DNA of 64,000 bases, from contig NZ_CP080647.1 of the NCBI RefSeq assembly GCF_019599145.1, forward strand, positions 3,844,001 to 3,908,000. Direction: 5' to 3'. The stretch's first letter is position 1, and the number at the start of each line of letters is the position of its first letter. Shown here piece after piece: positions 1 to 9,273 of the stretch. The position numbers and the translations under genes were made by a program. Below the pieces are notes generated by a model. That model was not told the origin of the DNA. It did not search any database and was given only the letters and a program-made list of their open reading frames with translations. Origin of the DNA: Streptomyces akebiae. GTDB taxonomy: Bacteria > Actinomycetota > Actinomycetes > Streptomycetales > Streptomycetaceae.

Positions 1-2202
1 CTGACGGTCCCTGAGGCGAGCCTTCAAGGGCGAGGACGAGCCGACCGTGTACTCGCCGAAGCTGACGCCGTCCTTGTGCTGGAGGGTGCCGGTGGTGTCG
101 CCGGGCGCGAAGCCGCGGCGGGTGATCGAGTTCAGCCAGAGACCGGGGGACGAGTAGTACCAGTCGGCGGGGAAGGACTGGTGGAGCTCGTACGTGTCCA
201 CCTTGCCCAGGCCGGTCTGGCCCGCACGGGCCGCCTTCGTCGTCACCGAGTCGAGGCGCAGCTGCGTCCAGAAGGACGGGAAGGCCGGGCACAGCTTCGA
301 CGTCGACTTGCAGTTGAGGTTGCCGGGGGTGTCCCACCAGGGGCGGTACGCGCCCGGGTCGGAGGTCTTGGCGAAGTTCGCCGCGTCGCAGGCCGTGGCC
401 GACTTCAGACAGCGCTGTGCCACACCGAACTCGACGGTCGCGGACGGCTTGGTCAGGTCCGAGCGCATGCCGTACTCGATGGTCTTCGGGTAGGCGTAAC
501 GGTCGTACTGCTCGGGCGACTTGAACTTCTTCTTCACGGCGTAGTGGTTGGTCTCCTGCTTCCAGGTGACGACCAGCGTGTTGCCGTGCACGTCGACCAC
601 CTTGTCCAGGCCCCAGCGCCAGGCCTGCTTCTTGCCCGCTCCGCAGCGGGAGTCGGCGAAGGCGGTGGCGTGGCAGGGCTCGCCCGGGTGGTTGCCGAAG
701 ACGGGAACGGTGGAGACGGAATCGGTGTCGGCGTGGCCGCCGCCGACCTGGCTGAGGCCGTAGTAGTACTTCGTGCCGTCCGTGGTCGTGACGATCCAGT
801 ACTCACCGTTGTTGTCGCCGTTGGTGCCGCCGACGCGGTGCTCGATCCGGGTGCCGTCGTCGCTCTCGGAGCGGTAGAGCTCGGTGTCTGTCTCCGGGTT
901 GCTGCCGGAGGCGGCGTCCCGCACCAGCTCGGTCGTCTTGCCGCCCAGGGTCATCACCGCGTTGTGCGACACCCAGCACAGGTCGGATGTCTTGTCCTTC
1001 TTGGCGGTGTTGTTGGGGGTGCCGGACTTCATCTTCTTGCGGTCGTCCTGGCAGGCGCGGTAACGGCGCTCGATGTGGCCCGCGTCGTAGTCCCAGCCCT
1101 CGCCGATCCAGGAGGCCTGGGGAGAGGCGACGGCGGTACGGCCGTCCACGCTCTGGGAGTTGTAGGTGAACTCGATGTTCGGAGCCGGGCCGGCGGGGGC
1201 CGCCGGAACCGTAAGCGGGTACGTCCAGGTGAACGCGCCCGACGAACCGCCCGCCGACCACTTGCCGCTGGAGGCCAGCGGCGTGGCCTTGAACGTGCCG
1301 CCGGCACCGCCGCCGGAGTCGACCGCCCCGACGACGGCCGAGTCGCCGGTCGCGGCGACCGGAGTGACCCCCGCGCCCGAAGTGCGGTAGGCCGCCTGGG
1401 CGATCGACGGTCCGTCGCTCGGCGTCGTCTTCGCCGGAGCCGGGGTGCCGGTGACGGTACCGTCCGCCGCCGTGTCGACCGTGGCGGTGATCGACTGGGA
1501 CTGGACGTCGTTGGTCGTCTCCAGTTCCTCGTACTCCTGGCAAGCCTCGTCGTCGGGCGTGGTCAGGTAGCACTCGGGAAACTGGACGAAGCGCAGGCGA
1601 GAGGCCCAGTCGGCGCCGTAGAGGTTCTTGAACTTCGCGTAGTCGAGCTTGACCGCGATCGGCACGGATCCGGAGGCCGGCGCCTGTACCTTCACGACCG
1701 TGCCGTCGACGCCCTGCGACACGGCGGCCGCGCGGTCGTAGACCTGCACCTGCCAGGTACCGGTGGGGGCGGCCTGTTCCGGAGCCTGGCCGAGGCTGAC
1801 GGGAAGGTTCGCGACGGGGGTCAGGGCGACCTGTCGGGTGACCGTGGTCGTACGGGCCGACGCCGGGGTCGTGCTCGCGGACGACCCGAAGTCGACCGCC
1901 CCCGTGCCCGCGGCCGGTGTGGTGACCGTGCCCGTCGGGGCCTGCTGCTGGTCCGGGGGGACATCGACCTTCAGCGTCTCCAGGTCGGGCTCGGAGGTTG
2001 CCCCGGCGACGGTCTCCTCTTGGTCGAGGGTCTCCAGATCGAGGGTCTCGCGGCCCTTCTCGGCGGTGGCCGGGTCGGGTGGCAACGCGAACGACTGCGC
2101 CGGTAGAAGGCCTACGAGCAGTGCCGCCCCGAGAGTGGGCACCAGGGCTGCGCGCACCCGGCGTAGCCGACGCGAGCGGACAGGCAAGAAGCGACCGAAC
2201 AC
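1..2202 (-). CDS. RHS/YD-family secreted protein, N-terminal part (3' end outside window)
   Basis: The reading frame runs from GTG at 2202 off the left edge, giving 734 codons with no stop. The start has a run of G about 8 nt upstream and is followed by a basic stretch and a hydrophobic core ending near 'LLPAQSFALP', a Sec-type signal peptide. The next part (ALPPDPATAEKGRETLDLE, then the motifs PVSLGQAPEQ and YGADWASRLRFVQFPEC) is the N-terminal region I know from very large actinobacterial RHS/YD-repeat proteins. Those usually end in an RHS core, often with a HINT or toxin domain, but that part is not visible here. The gene diverges from another large secreted protein at 2688. The family is fairly sure; a toxin function is only inference. 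Confidence 0.8.
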   Translation of the reverse strand, partial: MFGRFLPVRSRRLRRVRAALVPTLGAALLVGLLPAQSFALPPDPATAEKGRETLDLETLDQEETVAGATSEPDLETLKVDVPPDQQQAPTGTVTTPAAGTGAVDFGSSASTTPASARTTTVTRQVALTPVANLPVSLGQAPEQAAPTGTWQVQVYDRAAAVSQGVDGTVVKVQAPASGSVPIAVKLDYAKFKNLYGADWASRLRFVQFPECYLTTPDDEACQEYEELETTNDVQSQSITATVDTAADGTVTGTPAPAKTTPSDGPSIAQAAYRTSGAGVTPVAATGDSAVVGAVDSGGGAGGTFKATPLASSGKWSAGGSSGAFTWTYPLTVPAAPAGPAPNIEFTYNSQSVDGRTAVASPQASWIGEGWDYDAGHIERRYRACQDDRKKMKSGTPNNTAKKDKTSDLCWVSHNAVMTLGGKTTELVRDAASGSNPETDTELYRSESDDGTRIEHRVGGTNGDNNGEYWIVTTTDGTKYYYGLSQVGGGHADTDSVSTVPVFGNHPGEPCHATAFADSRCGAGKKQAWRWGLDKVVDVHGNTLVVTWKQETNHYAVKKKFKSPEQYDRYAYPKTIEYGMRSDLTKPSATVEFGVAQRCLKSATACDAANFAKTSDPGAYRPWWDTPGNLNCKSTSKLCPAFPSFWTQLRLDSVTTKAARAGQTGLGKVDTYELHQSFPADWYYSSPGLWLNSITRRGFAPGDTTGTLQHKDGVSFGEYTVGSSSPLKARLRDRQ

Positions 2203-2687
2203 GGCGAGGTCCCCCCGGACCATTCGAGGCGGGACCAGGAACGGACCACGCGTGATGGCGTATCAAATGCGGGAGATTCTGTGTCGGCCTTGTGGAGTTC
2301 CGCTAGATCGTCTGTGTGGATGTGATGATCGCCACGGTACGTAGCACATCGTAACGGTAGGTGAAGTCCCAATCTTCATTTACCTGAGGTACCGGAATCC
2401 GTCACCTGTCTGCCATGAAGCACGCAATTCACCGGCTCCCTTCGCAAATGCGCATCTATACAGGGTAGTTAAGGCGCGATCTGCTGCCCTATATCCCAAT
2501 ACGGCACGCCCATAAAGCAGTTACGGGCTTCAGCTTTCAACCTCCTTTACGCGTCCCTGCCTTGTCCGACTCAATCAATCCCCTCCGCTCGCGAAGCGTG
2601 ACGACAGCCCTCTGTTGAGCCATCATCGGCTGGCCCGGCCGAGCTCTGTCCCGCGCCGGTTCCAAGGGGGGAAGGGGAACTCGCCCG
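2203..2687. other. Divergent promoter region, no gene seen
   Basis: This 485-bp gap lies between two divergent secreted-protein genes. It is clearly richer in A+T than its surroundings, especially 2270-2530, as expected for a double promoter region. Around 2361-2387 there is an imperfect dyad (AGGTGAAG facing CTTCATTTACCT). No convincing -35/-10 pair or small ORF was found. Confidence 0.5.
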
Positions 2688-5600
2688 ATGACGCGCAAGG
2701 AACGGAACCGGCGTCGCGTGCCCGGCGGACGGACGACCGCCGCCGTACTCACCACGGTGCTCGCGGCCACCGGCATCACGTTCGTCGGACTGGGCCTCGA
2801 CGAACCCGGTTCACGTGGCAAGTCGACCGACAGCCGGAAGGCGAAGCCGGTCACCGAAGCCGCCGCGCTCACGCGGGCCACGAAGACCGGGAAGTCCGTC
2901 GAGGTCACGGCACTGCGCACCACGCGGTCCACCACCTGGGCGCGCCCCGACGGCAAGATGGCCAAGAAGCTCTACGCCTCTCCCATCCGGGCCAAGGTGG
3001 ATGGTGAGTGGAAGGACATCGACTACGACCTCCACCGCACCGACAAGGGCTGGGAACCGAAGGCCACCAACACCGAGATGGTGTTCTCGGCCGGTTCCGG
3101 GGCGACGCGCGACGGCGAGCAGCGCGCCTCCCGGTCCACCGTGCACCGGGTCTCCCTGCTCAAGGGACTCAAAGCGGCTGCCGCCGAGTCGAGCACCCTC
3201 GTCACCCTCACCGTCGACGGCCACGACATCCACCTCACCTGGCCCGGCGCGGTACCCGCACCGATCATCGACGGCTCCCGCGCCCTGTACCCGGAGATCT
3301 TCCCGGGTGCCGACCTGGTCCTCACGGCCGACGACGACGGCTTCGCGCAGTTGCTCGTCCTCAAGAACCGGCAGGCCGCGGCCGACCCGCGCGCCAAGCA
3401 GCTCACCTACGGGATCACTTCGGCGGACCTGTCGTTCCGGCTGAACCCGGTCACGGGAATCCTCGCCGCCGAGGACGCGGACGGGGAGGAGGTCGCGCTG
3501 TCGCCGACACCGCTGATGTGGGACAGCAGCGGCACTCCGGCGGTCACCGACGGCTCGGTCGGCGCCTCCGCGCAGCCGACCAACGAGGAGAGCCCGGACC
3601 CCGTCGACTCCTCCAGCCCCACGCCGAGCGACGAGGCGACTCCCACCGAGGAAGAACTCGTCGAGACGGACGAGCAGATCGACCCGGACCCCGAAGAGCT
3701 CCCGGTCGCCACCGACGGCCCCGCGCCCACCCCTTCGGCCTCCCCGCCACCGTCCGCGCCGGCCGAGCCGACGCCCGAACCCACCCGGACCGGCTCGGCC
3801 GCCACCCTCAGCCTGCCCGGTCTCGACGGCCCCTCCCCCGACTCGCGCGGCGAGCTGGTCGAGGCCGACCTGTCCGGAGCGGACTGGCTCCTCACTCCCG
3901 ACCAGGACTTCCTCCGCGACTCGGCCACCACGTACCCGGTCTTCATCGACCCGTCGGTCACGAAGGACATCCAGGACTGGACCACCGCGTACAGCCGGCA
4001 CCCCAACGCCACGTTCTACAACGGCCGGGGCTTCAACAAGGGCGGTACGCACGAGGCCCGGGTCGGCTTCGAGTCGGACACCTGGGGCACCTCGCGCTCG
4101 TACTTCAACATGGACTTCGACAAGGACCTCAAGGGCACGAAGATCGAGTCGGCAACGCTGTACATGCTGGAGACGTACTCATGGTCATGCAGTGCCCGCT
4201 CGATGAGCGTGCACCTCACCGGCAAGGTCAACGGACGCACCAACTGGAAGAACGCGCCGAAGCTGCACGACGGCAACAAGATCACCACCAAGAGCTTCGC
4301 GCACGGCTACAAGTCCGGTTGCCGGGACGCGTGGGAAGGCTTCAACGTCCGTAAGGCGGCACAGAAGAAGGCTGACGAAGGCCGGGACACCATCACGTTC
4401 GGAATGCGTGCCCGGGACGAGAACTCCCAGTACGCATGGAAGAAGTTCCAGGCCAACGGCCAACACCCGCCTGCGCTCGAACTCGTCTACAACCGCAAGC
4501 CCACCGCTCCCACCTCGCTCGACCTCAACCCAGACGCCAAGTGCACCACGACCCAGCCGTACGCCCGGATGGGATCGGGAAGTCTGACGTTCACCGCGAA
4601 GGCGTCCGACAAGGACAAGAACCTCGATTTCCTCGACTTCGACCTGTGGCCGCACGGCAAGTGGGCGACGACGGGTGATCTTCTCGGCGCGACCGGCAAA
4701 GTGTCCGTGGGATCGGACAAGGACACGGCGCTCAGGACGACGAAGGAGTTCTCCACCAGCAAACTGACCAACGGCACCCTCTACTCCTGGCGGGTCCGCG
4801 CCTGGGACGACGCGGAATCGTCCTCCCCCTTCTCCCCGGCCAGGACACCGTGCCGCTTCGTCCTCGACACGGCCGCGCCGAAGTCGCCCAAGGTCAGCTC
4901 CACCGACTTCCCCAATGCCGACAGCGACGAGAACGGCTTCGGCAGCGGCGCCGACGACTCGAAGTGGAGCACCAAGAAGTTCGGCACGGCAGGCACGTTC
5001 ACCGTGCGTGCGCTCAACACGGATGTCGTGCGGTACGAGTACGGGTTCAACGCGCCCAGCTATCCGTTCCATCTGGACCGGAAGGCCGGTACCGCGACCA
5101 CCGTCAGCGCGACGCTGACGAACGCCAAGCCGCCCACGGCCGGTCCCAACGTCCTGTACGTGCGGACCGTGGACAGCGCGGGCAACGTGTCGCAGCCCAC
5201 GAAGTACTTCTTCTACGTCAGCCCCCGCGACCAGGCCGACTCCCCCGGCGACTTCACCGGGGACAAGCTCCCGGACCTGATGGTCGTCACCGACGCGGGC
5301 AATCTGGCCCTCTACCCCTCCCAGGCCACCAACGACCTCGCGAAGGGCTCCGGCGACCTGGACTACTCGATGGCCGGTGCCTACCGGTCCAACCCGGCCA
5401 AGGATCCGAACGGCGACGATCTGCCGCCGTATGTCGCCGCGCCCTCGGGACACTTCAAGGGCGCTTTGATCACCCACAACGGGGACATCTACGGCGGTGA
5501 CGGTCTCCAGGACCTGGTGGTGCGCGTCGGCGGCAAACTCTGGGTGTATCCCGGCGACGGCTACGGCGCCGTCAACATCGACAAGCGCGCGGAGATCCTG

Positions 5601-6161
5601 CTGCCCGACGGGGCTCCCAGCCCGGCCTCGCTGACGCAGATCGTGTCCACAGGTGACGCCACCGGCGACGGCCGTACCGACTTCTTCGCCACCGCGGGCG
5701 ACGAACTCTGGGCTTTCACCGGCTACCACGGCGCCACCATCGACCAGGCGATCCGCCTGTCGGGCTCCGCCTGGATCGAGCGCGACATCGTCACCGTCCT
5801 GGACATCACCGGCGACGGTGTGACGGACATGGTGTACCGCACGGATGTCCACGCCCAGCTCATGCTCCGCAAGGGCAAGGCGGCGAGCGGCGGTGGCACC
5901 GACCTGGACTCCCTGTCCTCCGGCGCCGACTCCTCCGGCGGCATCAACCTCGAGTACGGTTCCGCCGGCTGGTCCAACGCCAACATCCCGCTGCTGATCG
6001 GGACCCCGGACGCGAACGGGGACACAGTTCCCGACATCTGGACGGTGCGTTCCGACGGTTCGGTCCGCTTCTACGCCGGGGGCAAGTCGGTCCTGGCGGG
6101 CGCGGGTACGGAGATCGTGGCTCCCGCGAGCTACTGGAAGACCCGGATCGCCATCGGCTGA
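2688..6161 (+). CDS. Large secreted DNRLRE-like / FG-GAP repeat protein
   Basis: The product has 1157 residues. ATG 2688 follows GGAAGGGGAA, and residues 1-35 form a basic then hydrophobic signal peptide. An N-terminal globular region (about 45-270) leads into an acidic Ser/Pro/Thr-rich linker (about 285-385). The middle part (about 415-605) resembles the DNRLRE/carbohydrate-binding type modules of streptomycete surface proteins and has a pair of Cys around 505-550. A fibronectin-like stretch follows. The C-terminal third has at least four FG-GAP/integrin-type calcium loops of the form D-x-T/N-G-D-x-x-x-D, near residues 854, 989, 1038 and 1107. This suggests an extracellular beta-propeller. 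It diverges from the RHS-type gene and may act with it; ligand unknown. Confidence 0.75.
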   Translation: MTRKERNRRRVPGGRTTAAVLTTVLAATGITFVGLGLDEPGSRGKSTDSRKAKPVTEAAALTRATKTGKSVEVTALRTTRSTTWARPDGKMAKKLYASPIRAKVDGEWKDIDYDLHRTDKGWEPKATNTEMVFSAGSGATRDGEQRASRSTVHRVSLLKGLKAAAAESSTLVTLTVDGHDIHLTWPGAVPAPIIDGSRALYPEIFPGADLVLTADDDGFAQLLVLKNRQAAADPRAKQLTYGITSADLSFRLNPVTGILAAEDADGEEVALSPTPLMWDSSGTPAVTDGSVGASAQPTNEESPDPVDSSSPTPSDEATPTEEELVETDEQIDPDPEELPVATDGPAPTPSASPPPSAPAEPTPEPTRTGSAATLSLPGLDGPSPDSRGELVEADLSGADWLLTPDQDFLRDSATTYPVFIDPSVTKDIQDWTTAYSRHPNATFYNGRGFNKGGTHEARVGFESDTWGTSRSYFNMDFDKDLKGTKIESATLYMLETYSWSCSARSMSVHLTGKVNGRTNWKNAPKLHDGNKITTKSFAHGYKSGCRDAWEGFNVRKAAQKKADEGRDTITFGMRARDENSQYAWKKFQANGQHPPALELVYNRKPTAPTSLDLNPDAKCTTTQPYARMGSGSLTFTAKASDKDKNLDFLDFDLWPHGKWATTGDLLGATGKVSVGSDKDTALRTTKEFSTSKLTNGTLYSWRVRAWDDAESSSPFSPARTPCRFVLDTAAPKSPKVSSTDFPNADSDENGFGSGADDSKWSTKKFGTAGTFTVRALNTDVVRYEYGFNAPSYPFHLDRKAGTATTVSATLTNAKPPTAGPNVLYVRTVDSAGNVSQPTKYFFYVSPRDQADSPGDFTGDKLPDLMVVTDAGNLALYPSQATNDLAKGSGDLDYSMAGAYRSNPAKDPNGDDLPPYVAAPSGHFKGALITHNGDIYGGDGLQDLVVRVGGKLWVYPGDGYGAVNIDKRAEILLPDGAPSPASLTQIVSTGDATGDGRTDFFATAGDELWAFTGYHGATIDQAIRLSGSAWIERDIVTVLDITGDGVTDMVYRTDVHAQLMLRKGKAASGGGTDLDSLSSGADSSGGINLEYGSAGWSNANIPLLIGTPDANGDTVPDIWTVRSDGSVRFYAGGKSVLAGAGTEIVAPASYWKTRIAIG

Positions 6162-6178
6162 CCGCAAGCACCGGGCGA

Positions 6179-6211
6179 GGGGCTCAGCGCGGGGCGACCC
6201 TGCTGAGCCCC
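6179..6211 (+). terminator. Hairpin terminator after the FG-GAP gene
   Basis: A perfect 10-bp stem (GGGGCTCAGC / GCTGAGCCCC) with a 13-nt G-rich loop begins 18 nt after the stop codon. Confidence 0.75.
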
Positions 6212-6295
6212 TTGCGACGTCAGGGCACCGCCGACCCCACGGCACGGGTGCTGTCGCTCCCACCGATACAGACCCCGGCGATCTAATCTGACGAC

Positions 6296-6706
6296 ATGTC
6301 AGACAATGAGTCGTACGACCTGCTCGGCTTCGACAACGTCCTGTTCCCCGTCGGCGACCTCGGCGAAGCCGTCTCCTTCTACGAGCGGGCCGGGTTCGAG
6401 GTGGCGTTCCGGCTGGACGAGGCCGGGATCGCGGGGCTGAAGGTCGGCAAGGAGACGCCCGGGCTGCTGCTGCGGGTGGAGGAGGAGTTGCGGCAGCGGC
6501 CGCCCGCGTGGGCGTCCGCGCGGGTGTGGCTGGAGGTGCCCGACGCGCGGGCCGCAGCCCGGGCCCTCGCGGCCGCGGGAGTGCCGCCGCTCGACGCTCC
6601 GTTCTCCGTCGCCACCGGGTGGACCGTCGAGTTCGCGGATCCCTGGGGGAACGTCATCGGACTCACGGACTACGGCAAGCGGCCGGAGCTGGCCCGCACC
6701 GGATGA
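6296..6706 (+). CDS. VOC (glyoxalase/bleomycin resistance fold) protein
   Basis: A 136-residue single-domain protein. The pattern 'VLFPVGDLGEAVSFYERAGFEV' at the N-terminus and 'FADPWGNVIGLTDY' near the C-terminus are the two beta-alpha-beta-beta-beta half motifs of the vicinal oxygen chelate superfamily. The C-terminal half keeps the usual D-P-x-G-N before the last strand. Substrate cannot be told from sequence; such proteins include dioxygenases, isomerases and antibiotic-binding proteins. It stands alone between a terminator and the TetR-controlled operon. Confidence 0.85.
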   Translation: MSDNESYDLLGFDNVLFPVGDLGEAVSFYERAGFEVAFRLDEAGIAGLKVGKETPGLLLRVEEELRQRPPAWASARVWLEVPDARAAARALAAAGVPPLDAPFSVATGWTVEFADPWGNVIGLTDYGKRPELARTG

Positions 6707-6751
6707 TCGGTTGATCGACTGGTCGGTCGGCCAGCGGGGTCGACTGATCGG

Positions 6752-6810
6752 TTGAACGTGTTCAAAAACAGCGCTACAGTCTCCCCCAGAACGCTTTGAA
6801 CGCGTTCAAA
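6752..6810 (+). promoter_or_regulatory. Promoter with twin TetR-type operators
   Basis: A -35 box TTGAAC (6752-6757) and a -10 box TACAGT (6775-6780) are separated by exactly 17 bp. Two related palindromes sit on it: TTGAACGTGTTCAA (6752-6765, two central mismatches) covers the -35, and the perfect TTTGAACGCGTTCAAA (6795-6810) lies just past the expected transcription start. A TetR regulator is the third gene of the operon, so autorepression is the natural reading. Confidence 0.75.
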
Positions 6811-6832
6811 AATGCCACTAAGGGGTGGGGAC

Positions 6833-7240
6833 ATGGATCTCACGGTCGTCGCGTACGTCGTCTATTCACTGGTCAGCGTGGGGCTGACGGTGTGGGTGGC
6901 ACGGACGCTGAGCAGGAACGGGCGGATCTTCCTATCGGACGTGCTGCGGGGGAACGAGACGCTCGCGGACGCGGTGAACCATCTCCTGGTGGTCGGGTTC
7001 TACCTCGTGAACCTGGGCTTCGTGGCGCTGTATCTGAACGCCGACAGCGCCATCACCAGCCCACGTGAGGTGTTCGAGGCGGTCTCGGCGAAGCTCGGCG
7101 TGGTGCTGCTCGTGCTCGGGGCGCTGCACCTGGGGAACGTGTTCGTGCTGAACAGGTTCCGGCGGCGGGGCGTCATGGAACGGGAGCAGCTGCCGCCGGT
7201 CGCACCGCAGGGCTGGGTCGCTCCGACCGGGCGCGTGTGA
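6833..7240 (+). CDS. Small integral membrane protein
   Basis: A 135-residue protein with about three hydrophobic segments (residues 3-22, 43-63, 79-105) and a basic, proline-rich tail. I chose ATG 6833 over the in-frame ATG 6812 because AGGGGTGGGG ends 2 nt before it and because 6812 would start inside the operator. It is the first gene of an operon with a DCC-family thiol oxidoreductase and a TetR regulator; the stop overlaps the next start. I do not recognise a named family. The context suggests an envelope redox or stress role, which is inference. Confidence 0.75.
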   Translation: MDLTVVAYVVYSLVSVGLTVWVARTLSRNGRIFLSDVLRGNETLADAVNHLLVVGFYLVNLGFVALYLNADSAITSPREVFEAVSAKLGVVLLVLGALHLGNVFVLNRFRRRGVMEREQLPPVAPQGWVAPTGRV

Positions 7241-7755
7241 GCGCCGCGGCCGGGCCGGCCGCCGTGGACCGGGGCGCCGAGCGCGTCCCGGTCCACGGGC
7301 TCACCGTCCTGTACGACGCCGGGTGCGGGCTGTGCGCCTTTCTGCGGGAGTGGCTGGGAAAGCAGCGGCAGTTGGTTCCGCTGAGCTTCGTGGCAGCGGG
7401 TTCGGAGGAGGCACGGCGGCTGTTTCCGTCGCTCGATCACGGGGCGACGCTGGAGGAGATCACGATCGTGGGGGACGGTGGGCAGGTGTACCGGGGCTCC
7501 GCCGCCTGGATCGTGTGTCTGTGGGCGCTGCGCGAGCACCGGCCGCTCGCGCACCGGCTGAGCACCCCGGCGGGGGCCCGGCTCGCGCGCACCGCCGTAC
7601 TCACCGCCGCGAAGTGGCGGGGCGCCCACCGGCAGCCCGGCTCGGGCTGCGGGAGCGGCGGGGCCGAGCTGACGGGATGGGCGTACGACCGGCGGTACGG
7701 GTGGGTGTACCGGCCTCCCGGTGCCTGCGACACCGGTACCCGCCCGACTCGTTAG
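7237..7755 (+). CDS. DCC-family (DUF393) thiol-disulfide oxidoreductase-like protein
   Basis: GTG 7237 overlaps the upstream stop as GTGA, so translation is coupled. Near residue 28 is the family signature 'VLYDAGCGLCAFLREWL', the D-x-x-C-x-x-C motif of the thioredoxin-like DCC proteins. A second conserved part, 'GSAAWIVCLWAL', follows near residue 90. The length of 172 residues is normal, with a short charged C-terminal extension. Partners and substrate are unknown. It is expressed with a membrane protein and a TetR regulator. Confidence 0.85.
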   Translation: MSAAAGPAAVDRGAERVPVHGLTVLYDAGCGLCAFLREWLGKQRQLVPLSFVAAGSEEARRLFPSLDHGATLEEITIVGDGGQVYRGSAAWIVCLWALREHRPLAHRLSTPAGARLARTAVLTAAKWRGAHRQPGSGCGSGGAELTGWAYDRRYGWVYRPPGACDTGTRPTR

Positions 7756-7764
7756 GCTCTGCCC

Positions 7765-8574
7765 GTGCCCGCAGCGAACGACAGCCCGAGCCCAGAGCCC
7801 CTTGACGACCAGCTCGACGCGGGGGCCGACGGCCCCGGGGACGGCACGGGGCAACCCGGCCCCCGGGGCACCGCCAAGTCCGAGCAGACCCGCGCGCTGA
7901 TCCTGGAGACCGCGCTGCGGCTCTTCCAGGAGCGCGGGTACGACAAGACGACGATGCGGGCCATCGCGAAGGAGGCCGGGGTCTCCGTCGGCAACGCGTA
8001 CTACTACTTCGCCGGCAAGGAGCACCTGATCCAGGGGTTCTACGACCGGATCGGCGCGGAGCACCTGGCGGCGGTGGGCCCCGTGCTCGCGCGGGAGACG
8101 GAGTTGGAGGCGCGGATCGCCGGGGTGCTGAAGGCGTGGCTGGACGTGGCGGAGCCGTACCACGAGTTCGCGGCGCAGTTCTTCAAGAACGCGGCCGATC
8201 CGGACAGCCCCCTCAGCCCCTTCTCCCCCGAGTCGCAAGGGCCGCGCGAGGAGTCCATCGCCATCCACCGCGAGGTGCTCGCCGGGTCCAGGGCCAAGGT
8301 CCCGGACGAACTCCGGGACGTTCTCCCCGAGCTGATGTGGCTCTCCCTGATGGGGCTCGTCATGTACTGGGTCTTCGACCGGAGCGAGGGGCGCGCCCGC
8401 AGCTACCGGCTGGCCGAGCGGGGGGCCCGGCTGACCACCCGGGGCGTCTCGCTGGCACGGTTCCGGGCACTGCGTCCGCTGGTCCGCGAGGTGCACGAGT
8501 TGTTCACGGACTTCTTGCCGGGGATGACCAAGGTACTGCCGGATCCGGGGGTCAAGGGGCGGACTGCGGAGTGA
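7765..8574 (+). CDS. TetR/AcrR-family transcriptional regulator
   Basis: The product has 269 residues starting at GTG 7765, 9 nt after the oxidoreductase stop. Residues about 35-85 carry the typical N-terminal helix-turn-helix (TRALILETALRLFQERGYDK, then 'AIAKEAGVSVGNAYYYFAGKE'). The first 35 residues are an acidic, disordered-looking extension. The C-terminal ligand domain is divergent. It probably binds the two TTGAAC-N2-GTTCAA palindromes at the head of its own operon; one of these overlaps the -35 box. Confidence 0.92.
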   Translation: MPAANDSPSPEPLDDQLDAGADGPGDGTGQPGPRGTAKSEQTRALILETALRLFQERGYDKTTMRAIAKEAGVSVGNAYYYFAGKEHLIQGFYDRIGAEHLAAVGPVLARETELEARIAGVLKAWLDVAEPYHEFAAQFFKNAADPDSPLSPFSPESQGPREESIAIHREVLAGSRAKVPDELRDVLPELMWLSLMGLVMYWVFDRSEGRARSYRLAERGARLTTRGVSLARFRALRPLVREVHELFTDFLPGMTKVLPDPGVKGRTAE

Positions 8575-8664
8575 TCACTTTCGGGTGAACGGGCTCGAAC
8601 GGGACACCTGTCTCCGCTCCTGCCTACGATGATGACCTCGACACCAGCCCACAGGAGGCAAGTG

Positions 8665-9273
8665 ATGTCCGCAGCACTTGTTGAGCGGCCCCACGGCGAG
8701 CATCCGCTCATTGCTGAGGCGAACAGGCTCATGGAGCGCCTTCCGGGGTACCGCGTCGAGATCATCGGAGGCCAGATCCTCGTGTCCCCGCCCCCGGACG
8801 GCCCGCACGGCGTGGTCCTGACCGACCTCATGGTGCCCTTCCTCTCGGCCGGTCTGCACAGCGTGGAGTCAAAGGTCGTTCAGGGCATCGGCCTCTGGCT
8901 GCCCTCCGGCGCCGAGGACTACGCGATCCCCGATCTCGCCCTGGTGGACGCCGACTACGGGGACCATCTGATCGAGAACAACTGCTACGACCCCGTCTGC
9001 TTCCGTCTGGTCCTGGAAGTCACCTCCAGCAATCACCGAGCTGACCTGCGCACCAAGGTCAAGGCCTACGCCGGGGCCAAGATCCCGGTCTATGTGATCG
9101 TCGACCGCAGGCACCAACGCCTCCACGTGCTCACCGACCCCGCCGGGGACGAGTACGAGAACCATCGCCCGCATTCCCCCGGCGAGATCGTCGCCCTGCC
9201 CGCCTCCATCGGCACCGACGTCTCCCTGGATGTCACCGCAATCCTCAGGGCCGGGCAGTCACCGGCTAATTGA
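8665..9273 (+). CDS. Uma2 family (DUF820) endonuclease-fold protein
   Basis: A 202-residue protein. ATG 8665 is chosen because AGGAGG lies 8 nt upstream. The family marks are 'YRVEIIGGQILVSPPPDGPHG', then 'AIPDLALVD', 'LVLEVTS' and a later Lys in 'RTKVKAYAGAKIPVYVIVD'. These fit the PD-(D/E)xK-type core of Uma2. The family is greatly expanded in Streptomyces and cyanobacteria and its job is unknown. The stop overlaps the converging MMPL gene by 8 bp. Confidence 0.9.
   Translation: MSAALVERPHGEHPLIAEANRLMERLPGYRVEIIGGQILVSPPPDGPHGVVLTDLMVPFLSAGLHSVESKVVQGIGLWLPSGAEDYAIPDLALVDADYGDHLIENNCYDPVCFRLVLEVTSSNHRADLRTKVKAYAGAKIPVYVIVDRRHQRLHVLTDPAGDEYENHRPHSPGEIVALPASIGTDVSLDVTAILRAGQSPAN

Noticed and set aside
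76..2106. Long plus-strand frame opposite the RHS-type gene
   Set aside because: It is rich in Arg/Gly/Val/Leu without domains, while the minus strand gives a signal peptide and known family motifs. It is the antisense shadow common in high-GC genes.
8576..8664. Longer start for the Uma2 protein at 8629
   Set aside because: The ATG at 8665 has a near-perfect AGGAGG, and the extra residues are not like the family.
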